From positions 248,001 to 312,000 of the forward strand of contig JADNRV010000053.1 in the NCBI GenBank assembly GCA_015499995.1: a DNA stretch of 64,000 nucleotides. Reading direction: 5' to 3'. The stretch comes from Flammula alnicola (taxonomy: Eukaryota; Basidiomycota; Agaricomycetes; Agaricales; Strophariaceae). The notes below the pieces were generated by a model that was not told the origin of the DNA, made no database searches, and saw only the letters and a program-made list of their open reading frames with translations. This document shows, piece by piece, positions 25,084-35,302 of this stretch. Numbering within the stretch: position 1 is the first letter of the stretch; each line of letters starts with the position of its first letter. A program made the translations under genes and the position numbers.

Positions 25084-26916
25084 TTACTCTTTGGTCATTT
25101 TCTTTTCCTTCTTTTCCTTTTTTTCCTTTTTCTCCTTCTTCGACGATTTACCCTAAATTTCAAGGCGAACATCAACATCGACATCTTCATGCAAGAAAGT
25201 TGAATGCTCACGTCACCATCAACCGCCACCTCAGCCTTTGCCTTCTCTTTCTTGGCCTTCTTCAAAGCCTTCTTCTCCTCCTTCGAGAGCTTGACCTTCT
25301 TGGATGAGTGCTCGTCCTCGTCTTCATCTACATCCATGGCGTCGCTCTTCCTCTTCTTTTTCTTCTCCTTCCTTGGCTCGGCTTCCAAGGTGGTCAAAGC
25401 AGGCTGGTCCACATCCATGCCAGCGTCGTCGTCGTCGTCGTCCTCCTCCTCCTCATCGAGGGCAAGCTCATCTAGAACTTTCCGAATGGCGTCGGCGTTC
25501 TTTGATGGAGGTGTACCGGTCTCAAAGAAGTTCAGTCGCTCTTCTACTTGAGCGCACAGAGCCTCTCCGAACTTGGCGGTGGGGTTTTCTATGAGATGAT
25601 TAGCACGACGATATGTCCAGCGAAACAATCCAGCTTTACCAGAGTAACAATCGATACGGGATGCTATTGAGCATTTGTTAGCCAAGAAGCGTGAAATGTG
25701 ACCCTTATGTTTGGGGCCTGCACGGCCGATGAAGGTTGAATGGTAAAGAAGACCGTACTAAAGATCAGAACATCAGATGGGTGTTCTATAGCTGGCAATA
25801 CAAAAACACACCTTCGGCGTGTTACCCTTTGTCTTCAAGGCTCGGAAAAGAGCTTTCTCCGCACCAAGAATCTGCACTGTGCTGGCGGGGTACTTGCTTA
25901 GATTCGTCAAGCTACCAGCGTGGCTGATCAATCGTGCACCCACGCGCTCTCCGAGAAGAGCTGTCAGACTGGGCGCTACCGAGTTCATCTTCTCGGAGAG
26001 ATACGATACTAGCGACTTGCGGTAGTCGGCAATGGAAACTACCCGCGTGGCGAAGGAGGAGATGTTCAACATGTCAATTTCAGAGAGACCGGAGCCCATG
26101 GAGCCGCGGGCGGCGTCGAGGATGTTTTGCGCGAGCGTCGAGTCGTCGTCAAGGATTGCAGCGAGGTCTGGGAGTTTTTCTTCATCAAGAGTGTCTTTGT
26201 CACCAATGAATTTGGCGACCTGCGCGTACTTATGGTTGTCGGGCACCAGACGGACGAGCTCTGGGAAATGGTAGCCATACCATTCCCTGATCCGCATCGA
26301 AAACAGGTTGACATCCCTGTCGAGCTGGTCAAGAAGGGCAATAGCCTGTATGATCATGTTATCCACACGGTTGACGTTGAACTTTAGTTTTGCACGAGAG
26401 TAGGAGTGCCCGAGACCGAGCTGGGCCTTCCTCAGGTCATCAGTTTGGAGACCCTTGAGGAGCTTGGAGGCGTGAAGACGAATACCGCGAATGAGGTCTT
26501 GAGATGTTTCTGACACATCAATTTGGAAGCCCAGGGCATCCTTTATGCTCTTTCCAATGAGAGGGTCGGAAACAGCGAGCTTGACTGGTGACTTCTTCGA
26601 TGGCTTCGAGAGGTTCAGTTCAAGGAGATTTTGGAGGAAGTCGTTCAGGACATATACCTAGAATATTGTAAATAGCTCAGTAACCTTGTAGCAACAGAAA
26701 ATTTTCATTTCGAACCTCCTGAAATATCGGTGGCATTCTCCAAAGCCTGAGCAGCACTCTTGAAAGGCGCAAAGCTCATCAGCGAGACCATTTTCCCGAA
26801 CTTGGCCAGGTCCTTGAATGATTCCTGGACTGCCTGGGATTTAGACCCTCTGTGAGTTTTGCCTCGAATATGGCATATCCTGAGGCCGACTCAAAGAGTA
26901 CGTGTGTTACCGACAT
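25084..26916 (-). pseudogene. NOP56: NOP56 copy A (box C/D snoRNP core protein), 5' end broken
   Basis: Nucleolar protein 56, a core subunit of box C/D snoRNPs that guide rRNA 2'-O-methylation. The long second exon reads through and shows the Nop-family core ([39 protein letters not shown], then a NOP-domain stretch with [20 protein letters not shown]). The C-terminus carries the acidic run and the Lys-rich KKE tail of fungal NOP56. The first exon begins at 26916 ([10 protein letters not shown]), but relative to copy B it lacks 7 bases at about 26846-26850, after AKLTE. It also has 4 extra bases at the start of exon 2 (about 26660), and its first donor is GTTCGA instead of GTGCGA. The two changes shift the frame between them, so no complete N-terminal domain can be made. 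Intact copy B lies at 58277. The downstream exons are otherwise almost unchanged at protein level, so the damage is recent. Confidence 0.85.
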
Positions 26917-27049
26917 CTTCGATGGGCCTTGTCGTTGTTCAGGACGATGAGGAGAAACTTTTTTCTCGAAGACCGCTCCAGCCAGGAATGCTGTGACAAA
27001 GTGACGGTAGCGTGACTGAGTGATCCCTTCCACCTCACTCCCGAGTCGG

Positions 27050-27215
27050 GTCCCGTCATCTTCCATCTGCATTCTTATTGGCCTGTGCCCTCGAATTCCA
27101 AAGCTTACGCGTCGACGCGCGTATACTGAAGAAAACGCCAGCCATAAATGCTCCTGGGAAGGCGTGTCATGTCAGTCACCGGGAAATTGCTCCGGATGCG
27201 CGTCTGGAGACAATC
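27050..27215 (+). repeat. Dispersed element, copy 1 (NOP56 A / ABC-3 promoter)
   Basis: A segment of about 165 bp related to 34840-35020. Shared blocks are CGGGTCCCGTC / CGGTCCCGGG, TTCCATCT, CCCTCGAATTCC, the near-palindrome ACGCGTCGACGCGC (27107-27120), GTATACTGAAGAA, and CATGTCAGTCAC.GGGAAATTG. It is in the same orientation as the copy downstream of ABC-3, so ABC-3 lies between direct repeats. The boundaries are approximate because the flanks are diverged. Confidence 0.6.
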
Positions 27216-27497
27216 AAATGGGAGTCACGGTGATTATATGGAGGTATGTGTATGCCAGCGTACCGAATTCCGTACTCTGTCTTTACTATCTCATTGCCTT
27301 GGAGCATTTCTCCCTGCCTGATGCAGAACGGTACACAACGATCTGACTACCACAATCGTTCCATTTCTGCAGTAGAACTTGATGCTAGTACCTGCGATGT
27401 CTACGGACTGACCTGGACATCGAATTGGATGGGCAGTGGTGGGAAGATAACAGCCAATGAGCGCACAATGGACACGAGGCCTCATACATATCCGAGC

Positions 27498-27506
27498 TTT
27501 AAATAG
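27498..27506 (+). promoter_or_regulatory. TATA-like box of ABC-3
   Basis: TTTAAATAG lies 128 bp upstream of the ABC-3 ATG and is conserved at the matching place in front of ABC-4 (57688-57696, minus strand). Position and conservation fit a core promoter. There is no experimental support in the sequence. Confidence 0.4.
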
Positions 27507-27633
27507 TTGGGAGTCAAGTATCCCAGCTGCCAGTGATACTATCTTCGTCTTCCTCCCTTATTCTCACCTTGTAATCGACAAGCTTTGCGACGACCAAGTC
27601 CTTTTCATCTGTTTGCGCGTTCGGCTACTATCA

Positions 27634-30600
27634 ATGGAATCCTCCAGCTGGGAGTGGCAACGGGTACTGGTAGACCCTCAAACGTCTTCTGTGGTGAAGA
27701 TGAAAGGTTGGGCTGGTCCAGGAGAACTGTATGTTATCATTACCGCGCGCAACTACAAGGTCTTACAGCTTTTGAATATAGGCTCCTACACCAATCTCTT
27801 GCCATTCCTTTTGCGATTGCCCTATGCTTGATCAGTTTTCAGACTATCAATGGATTGGTGGCATGCCTTAAAAATCTCCGGAGAGGCTCAGCAAGTTCTG
27901 CGCCTTCGAATGCCGAATCTGGAGATGCGCATTCCAACTGGATTCAGACACAAATCCGAGACCTTGGTGGATTACACATCTTCCTATATGCTGTGGCTCG
28001 TCTTGTCGGATGCTTGGCTCTCCTGGCTCTGTCTTCGAAAACTCTAGCTGCATGTGACAGTTGGGGTAGGCACGATGCCTTTTCGTCTTTTTGGAGTCTT
28101 TTCTCCGAATTTCCTGAGTTGTTCATGACACTCACTTTCGTAAGTCAAGCGTCTGTATCTTCGTCAATAATTCTTGACAGTATAACCATCTCTAGGCCTA
28201 TTCTTCGATTCTGGCAATTACTTCTCTAACTGTCAAGAAATGGAGCGTGCTCGCGACACGATATAACATCGTTCTCCTCCTTGTTATACTTGGAACATAC
28301 ACATGCAGAGATATATGGCCTTTGGCGACATATACCCAGACTCCGAAAGACGCGTCCCAAGGCAATGTGCTTTGGTTCAAGATCGCGATTCTCGTAGTGA
28401 CAGCGGCCCTCATACCGCTATTCGTTCCTCGCCGCTACATACCGGTGGATCCGAAGGTGTGTATAGTTAGTGTCAACATTTTTCTTAAAAAGGCTTACCT
28501 GTTTCAGGATCCTATGCCAGTCACCAACGATGAGCAGACGTGTTCACTTTTCGCCCTCGTCATGTACACCTATCTAGACCCAATCATTTTTCTCGGGTAC
28601 CGAGTTCCACATCTGAAATTCGACCAGTTGCCTCCGCTCTCCGACACCGATTACTCCAAGAACCTGACGAGCAAAGCATTCCCCGTAGGTTGAATTCGTT
28701 GAATTCGAACTGGAAGGTATTGAATATACTATTAGCACCTGGATCCTTTTGGGGGCGCAAAACGGCGCCATTTGTTCTTCGGCTTGATGCGCGTGTTCCG
28801 TGAGTAGTGTTGCATGAATGATTCTTAGTCGACCGTAGTGATCGTGACTTTTACAGGCAAGGAATATACAAACCTGGCTCTCCTCATTATTTGTCAGTCA
28901 ACTTCCGTGTTTGCGTTTCCTATCGCCATCTACCATATTTTAAGGTGAGGGACATTGCTCATTCATGAAGCTTATAAATCAGGAACGTTTGTATGTCGCA
29001 GTTATCTGGAGACTGGTGGAAACGGTGCTGACCCCGACATTCGCCCTTGGTTCTGGATTCTTTGCATGTTTCTCGGGCCGGCCTTTCGTGCTGTTGCTTT
29101 CCAGTGGTATATTTTCATCGCAACGAGAACTCTCGTTCGCACGGAAGCCCTGCTCACTCAGCTCGTGTTCGAGCATAGCCTGCGTATTCGTCTTAAGGCT
29201 GAGAGTTCCAGCGAGAAAGGTGATCGCATACATGATCGAGACACTTCGACTGTGGTTGGGACGCCTGATACGGTGTCCATTTCCGAGAGCTCGGCTGCAG
29301 GATCGAATGCAGATGAAGAGGAGAGCGTGACGGCTACAGCAGCATCTCGGGAATCTTCCGGTGATGCCCAGTCGTCGCAGGCTCCGACTCTGAAAGGGAA
29401 AGCCAAGGATACTGGGTCCAAGTCTCCGAGTGCCAAACCGGAGAAGAAAGGGAGCGCTGAAAGCGACTCCAATCTCATCGGGAAAATCAACAATCTTGTC
29501 ACGACCGACTTGACGAACATTGTTGAAGCTCGAGATTTCATCGTGCTCCGTGAGTAATACATCTTACAAACGATGTGCGTGCCCTGATGAAAGTGCGAAT
29601 GTCTTCAGTTATATTTGTCCCGCTTCATATTGCTCTCTGCACTACCTTCCTGTACCAAGTACTCGGATGGAGGTTCGTTTTTTTCATATCTTTCACTTTG
29701 AAATTCCTATCTAAAGGTTGTTTCTTCGAAGCGCGTTCGTGGGGCTGGCGTCGATGATCTTGCTTTTCCCGCTGCCAGGTTACATCGCTAAACTGGTTCA
29801 GGATGTTCAGAGAACCAGAATGAAGATGGTGCGCCTTAGCCTCGATTGTCGACTGAGCTCTTCTTTACCGTCGGCTCCAACTTTTTAGACTGATGCACGA
29901 GTGCAAGATGTAACTGAAGGTAAGCTCTCCATTGATTCCACATAGGGATCGCAAACACGAATTTATGTTTTCCAGCCGTGAACGTCCTCAGAATGATCAA
30001 GTTATTCGGATGGGAGGAAAGAATGGCTGGACGGATCAAAGACAAGCGGGACGATGAACTTGCGTGGCTTTGGAAATTGAAGGTCCGTTCCATATCTAGA
30101 TACTCCATGGTCTGTTGACTATATTCCTGCATTAGACGCTAGAGGCTCTGAATGGAATTCTCAAGTAGGTGCCAATACTGTACCATCAAGCCACACCTGT
30201 AACAGTATTTCTTATTCAGCTTCTTTATTCCGACTATAAGCATGGTCATCTCATATGCAACATACACTGTAATCATGAAGGAAGAGCTTACCCGTAAGTT
30301 TGGAAATGTCTTTATTGACTCAAGCCATTGAAACCTCGTCATCCTAGCTTCCAAAATATTTTCTAGTATATCAGTGTTTTCTATGCTCAGAGTGCAATTG
30401 CACAGAATATCTTACCAAGTCAGCGCCAGCATCCAGGGTTCGATATTTCTGATACTCGTGGTATGACGTACCCAAAAGCTGACATCGTTTCCAGGGAAAG
30501 TCTCGCTGGACCGTGTGCATGACTTCCTGCAAAATACGGAACTTTTGGATTCGTATACTGAGATGCCGACGACGCTAACTGACATTTCGTTGCCATCGAA

Positions 30601-33600
30601 CAAAGAAGCCATTGGTTTCAACAACGCCACGTTTTCCTGGTCGCTTGAATCTCAGGATGGTTCACTTACACCAACGAGTCGCAATTTTCGGCTCCGTGTA
30701 GACGGAGAGCTCCTCTTTAAGTCCAATTGCATAAATCTCATAGTCGGCCCTACGTGAGTAAATTCCTTCTGAAGCATGTTTTCACTCACTAATCTTCTGT
30801 ATAGTGGATCCGGAAAGACGTCTATGTTGATGGCATTACTCGGTCTGATCATTTTTTATTTCGTTATACGTCCTGGACTCATACCGATTATGATAGGCGA
30901 AATGCACTTCATCCGCTCCACTGCTGACTCCTGGTTCAACCTCCCTCGAGAAGGAGGTGTGGCGTACGCAGCCCAGGAATCCTGGGTTCAAAATGAAACC
31001 ATCCGCAAAAATATCTTGTTCGGATCTCCCTACGACGCAGTGCGCTACCGGAAAGGTAATAGAAACATGTTCTTTGTTGGTTTGAATCTCATTTATACCT
31101 ACATCTTGCAACAGTTATTCGCCAGTGTGCATTGGAGAAGGATCTCGAGCTCTTCGAGGCTGGAGATCAGACCGAAGTTGGTGAAAAGGGCCTTACGCTC
31201 AGGTTTGTACTTCTTTGGAATGCGCAGTCACCCGCGAGGTCTAACACATTTCTTTATGGCAGCGGAGGACAAAAGGCAGGCACCAAATCTTTTGAATGAC
31301 GCCATCTTCTTAGCAGTAAATAGGCACGAGTGACTCTTGCACGAGCAATCTATTCACAGGCGAAAATCATCTTGTTAGATGACGTTCTTGCCGCTCTGGA
31401 TGTACATACGTGCGTTGTTCAATCATTGATTCATTGTGTACTATACTGATATTGTTTAAAGATCTGCATGGATCGTCGACAAGTGTTTCCGAGGAGATCT
31501 GGTCAAAGGACGCACTATTTTGCTAGTGGTGGGTAGTTCTGGCAGTCCTCTCATTTTTGAGTTCAGAGTATTAATATCGGTTTCTAAGACACATAATCTT
31601 GCTCTTGCCACGCCCGTGGCCAAGTTCATAATATCCATTGGACAGGATGGTTCTGTTCAAACCCAGGGAACGGATATCGAAGAGGCTTTGGAGGATGATC
31701 CCAAACTCGCTGCGGAAGCTGAGCATGACCGTGAAGCTTTGGAGATAGGCAATGAAGAAGTTCCATCTCTAGCTCATAAGGAAACCCCTGTGGACGGCAA
31801 ACTGATTGTTGCAGAAGAAATAGCAGAAGGGCATGTCACCTGGAAATCACTGAAGCTATTCCTCATTGCTTTGGGAGGAGATCACCCCCTCGTCTTTTCC
31901 TCCATCTGGATGACCGGGTTTCTGCTGACCGATTGGGGCAACACTTTCCAAGTGTGGTTCCTTGGCTATTGGGGCTCACAATATGAAAGTCACGCACCGT
32001 CCGAAGTAAAGGTCTCCTAGTAAGCACCATTATTTCACCAGACCGCGATGTGCTGACACTCTAATCTCTAGTTATCTGACACAGTACTCGGTCATCCTCT
32101 TTGTAATGATGATCGTATACACGGCCTCATACCTCTTCTTTGTATTTGGAAGTATGAGGGCGTCGAGGACTGTCAATAGTCTCTTGATCGAGTCAGTCCT
32201 TGGAAGTACGCTCAGGTCAGTTGGAGTATTACAAAGTCTACGTGTTTAACTTAACATCATTCTGCAGGTGGTTGGATGAGACCCCGACCGCTAGAATGAT
32301 TACAAGATGTACACAGGATATCCGGGCAGTCGACGGTCCAATTCCACAAGCATTTGCTGACTTGACAGAAGTCTCGATGACCTTAATCACTAAAATTGGG
32401 GTTATTATCATCTTTACTCCTCCATTTTTTGCGCCCGGATTGGCCGTCGCTGGACTTGGTTTCTACCTTGGAAACCTCTATTTAAAGGCCCAATTATCTG
32501 TAAAACGTGAAATGAGGTGGGCCGTACGAATATTTTAGATCGGTACTCGTAGCGTCTAATCACTGTTTTCAGCAATGCGCGTTCACCACTGCTAGCCCAC
32601 TTCAGCGCAGCTATTGCTGGTATAGGTAAGAACTTTAGTATGTGCAAGATGATAGGTAGCTGAAAATGCTCCATTAGTGTCTATTCGTGCATATGGAGCG
32701 GAAATGCCATTCAAGGCCGAGTCACTGAAGCGCATAGATCACTATGTGAGGATTGCCCGGATGACGTACAACTTGAACCGGTGGATTGGAATACGCATGA
32801 CTACTTGGGTGCTATCTTCGCCGCATCTTTGGCATCTTATCTCGTTTACAGCGGTCGCTCTGTTGGTGCAGCGAACACGGGATTCTCGTTAAACATGGCA
32901 ATCGAATTCTGCACCATGATTTTGTGGTGGGTTAGGATCTTCAACGATCTGGAAGTTCAAGCCAACAGGTCTGTGTCTTGGACATTCTGTTTGTTCTGGC
33001 GCGTGGAGTGAATTTCATAAATCCACAGCTTGGAGCGCATTCAAGATTATATTGATATTGAACATGAACCCAAACCAACCGAATTGGGAAAGCCGCGTGC
33101 TGCATGGCCTACAAGTGGCGAGCTGCGAGTTGAGAACTTGTCAGCGCGATACTCACAGGTGCGGCCCTTAGAAGATGGCTGTATGGTTGTGCTCACTTAG
33201 TGTTCTACATCTTTTAGACAGGTCCGACAGTCTTGCATGACTTGTCTTTCCATATCAAATCTGGAGAGCGCGTCGGTATTGGTGAGTTTTCTGTTTCTTG
33301 CCAACTCTATGATGAATGTTGAAATTTGCAAAGTTGGCCGGACGGGTAGCGGCAAGGTCAGCTTAATGCCTGACAGATAATCTGAATCTTAAATAATTGA
33401 CTCTCGTTTTTTAACAGAGCTCGCTTACCCTTGCATTGCTCCGTTGCATTGTGACGGAGGGCACTGTTTACTATGATGGAATACCTACGAATACCATTAA
33501 TCTCGATGCGTTGAGATCCAACATAACTATTATCCCTCAAACGGTGAGTGGAATACCCTCGATGTTTGAGTCTCTGAATTAGGAACGGACCTTCTTCTCT

Positions 33601-34438
33601 CTTCAGCCGGAACTTCTCAGCGGTAAGCATAATAGGATTTACTTTCTGTTTATTCTTGCGCCAATGAGCGTAAAACATAGGTACCCTTAGGCGGAATTTA
33701 GACCCATTTGAACAACACGATGATGCGACATTGAACGATGCGCTTCGCGATGCAGGATTATTCACACTTCAAGAAGAACTTGACGAAGCGCGTCTCACTC
33801 TCGATAGTAACATTGCAACTGGTGGAGCCAATTTATCGGTAGGTCAAAGGCAAATCCTTGCGCTTGCTAGAGCTATGGTTCGCGGCAGTAAGCTCCTCAT
33901 TCTGGATGAAGGTTCGTCGAGACACAATACTCTTTACAACAATTCTGAAGAATCTCACTTCTTTCGTAGCGACTTCTGCGATTGGTATGCACTTTCATGG
34001 TGGGTGCGCTTGAGGTATATCCTTACTAATCCATCTTTGAAGATTACAAGACCGACGCCGTGATACAAGCAACTTTGAGGCATCGGTTGGCTTCTGATGT
34101 GACCATTATCACTGTTGCGCATCGTCTACAAACCATCATGGATGCTGACAAAATTGTAAGCTCAACATTTATAATTACTCTTTCTACAGATCGATATTAA
34201 GTTCGGCGAGCAGATGGTCCTTGATGCTGGTCGGGTTGTAAGTGATGGTTGTATGCGCGTTTTTTTCTTTGCTCATCATACTATTCGCTAGGCTGAATTT
34301 GATACTCCCACAGCCCTCCTTCAAAGGGAGGGAGGCATGCTCAAGGCACTAGTTGATGACAGTGGTGACAGGACTACTCTCTATTCCATGGCGGAAGGAA
34401 ACGCGGCGACGTCTTCTACATATTACTCGCTGCAGTAG
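27634..34438 (+). CDS. ABC-3: full-length ABCC (MRP-type) transporter, one apparent frameshift
   Basis: The ATG at 27634 (MESSSWEWQRVL) splices across an intron ending ATATAG to LLHQSLAIPFAIA, giving the same N-terminus as ABC-2. TMD0 and the linker (PRRYIPVDPK, PVTNDEQTCSL) precede TMD1, which has a Ser/Asp-rich insert of about 110 residues (29200-29500). NBD1 has Walker A split across 30756-30806, SWFNLPREGGVAYAAQESW, a 13-nt micro-exon (31263-31275) for the signature core that uses a GC donor, and LLDDVLAALD. TMD2 starts at about 31840. NBD2 has Walker A GRTGSGKSS split by an intron, a 16-nt exon for PELLS (33607-33622), LSVGQRQILALARAM, a 15-nt ATSAI exon (33970-33984) and [12 protein letters not shown]. 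The stop TAG is at 34436-34438. At about 32798 the sequence reads CGCATGAC where ABC-4 has CGCATCGAC, so one base is missing and the frame is lost in TMD2. It is either a pseudogene or affected by a sequence error. Confidence 0.85.
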
Positions 34439-35302
34439 GACCTTGACACCTGTACGTACTTCTGGAAATCTCATCGGTAGATTCTGCTTTAAAAGTACAG
34501 TAAAGCCGGTAGCTAAATGGACATGGTGTTTGAACGGAAACATTCGTGAAAAAACATACAATCCGAAGTCAAAAATGGTTTTTATCAGAAAACTAAAAAT
34601 GGCCTGGGAGTATTCAACAAGCGAGAGAGAGACATCTATTTAGCTCTCGGAGTGAGGCAATCCGACTCAGAGCGCTGTCGCCGTCATAGGCGTAGTGTGT
34701 TCGAAGCGCTCAGCAGCGCCCAGCAGCGCCCGTGAGTCGTCCGCGTCCCAAGTCAGGCCGCTGTGCACAAACGGTCCCGGGAAAGCCGAACGGAATTGTC
34801 CAATGGTTTGTTCCTTCAAGTGGGTGTCTGTCCTGTTCCATCTAAGTTACATTATGCACACTACTTGCACAGTGCGCCCTCGAATTCCCGATTACGCGTC
34901 GACGCGTGTATGCTGAAGAACACGCGAGCAATGAATACTCCGAAGTTGTATCAACATGTCAGTCACTGGGAAATTGCGCTTCCAACGGTGCGCGTCCAGT
35001 CATCCTCTAGATTCCTTGTTCAAGTTTCCCTCTACACTCTGCTAGAAGCCAGTCGTTAAGATATATAATCTGAGAATCTCTGCTTTGGATTTTCAATGTC
35101 TTACCTACTAGACGATTCCTCGGATGGAATAACGATACTACTGTAGTACTGTAGTGAGTACTTAGTAGAAAACCCGCAGGTAAATAGCGCCACATACCTG
35201 CCAAATACAGTAAGTTATATCAGTGCCGAATCAACTTTTGGCTCGCCTTGCCTTGTAACTCCCCTTCGAAATTACATATACTAGCTATCAACCACTTTTC
35301 TG
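34439..35302. other. 3' flank of ABC-3, end of left arm, start of ψB duplication
   Basis: Homology to the right arm continues through this stretch but is weaker than inside the gene, ending at about 35100. It contains dispersed element copy 2 (34840-35020). Immediately after the arm ends, from about 35116, the sequence switches to a copy of the upstream region of the coiled-coil gene (similar to 23389-23600). Confidence 0.7.
34840..35020 (+). repeat. Dispersed element, copy 2 (downstream of ABC-3)
   Basis: Contains the perfect 14-bp palindrome ACGCGTCGACGCGT at 34894-34907, which is two ACGCGT hexamers around a central TCGA overlap. ACGCGT is the core of the yeast MluI cell-cycle box (known biology; relevance here is inference). 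Flanking blocks (TTCCATCT, CCCTCGAATTCC, GTATGCTGAAGAA, CATGTCAGTCACTGGGAAATTG) match copy 1. Confidence 0.6.

Larger units (their letters stand above)
26917..27633. promoter_or_regulatory. Divergent promoter region of NOP56 copy A and ABC-3
   Basis: 717 bp shared 5' region between two outward-facing genes. The same arrangement and nearly the same length occur in the other arm (57566-58276). It contains the dispersed element described separately (27050-27215) and a TATA-like site in front of ABC-3. A bidirectional promoter would tie a ribosome-biogenesis gene to a transporter gene, but the sequence does not prove co-regulation. Confidence 0.55.
21230..35100. repeat. Left arm of giant inverted duplication (visible part)
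   Basis: This block recurs reverse-complemented at about 50140-64000. Paired points: 21230 with 64000 (sum 85230), 22679 with 62551, 23601 with 61633, 26916 with 58277, 27634 with 57565, 34428 with 50790 (sum 85218). The left arm must continue left of 21230, because homology is still running at the window end. Its inner boundary is just after the shared GAGAATCTCTGCTTTGG at about 35075-35100. Gene content in order: part of ABC-2, coiled-coil copy A, NOP56 copy A, ABC-3. Confidence 0.95.

Noticed and set aside
25204..26387. Several long frames on the plus strand opposite NOP56 copy A, and their mirrors opposite copy B
   Set aside because: They are antisense shadows of a strongly coding exon, Ser/Arg-rich, and have no independent start, splice or domain evidence.
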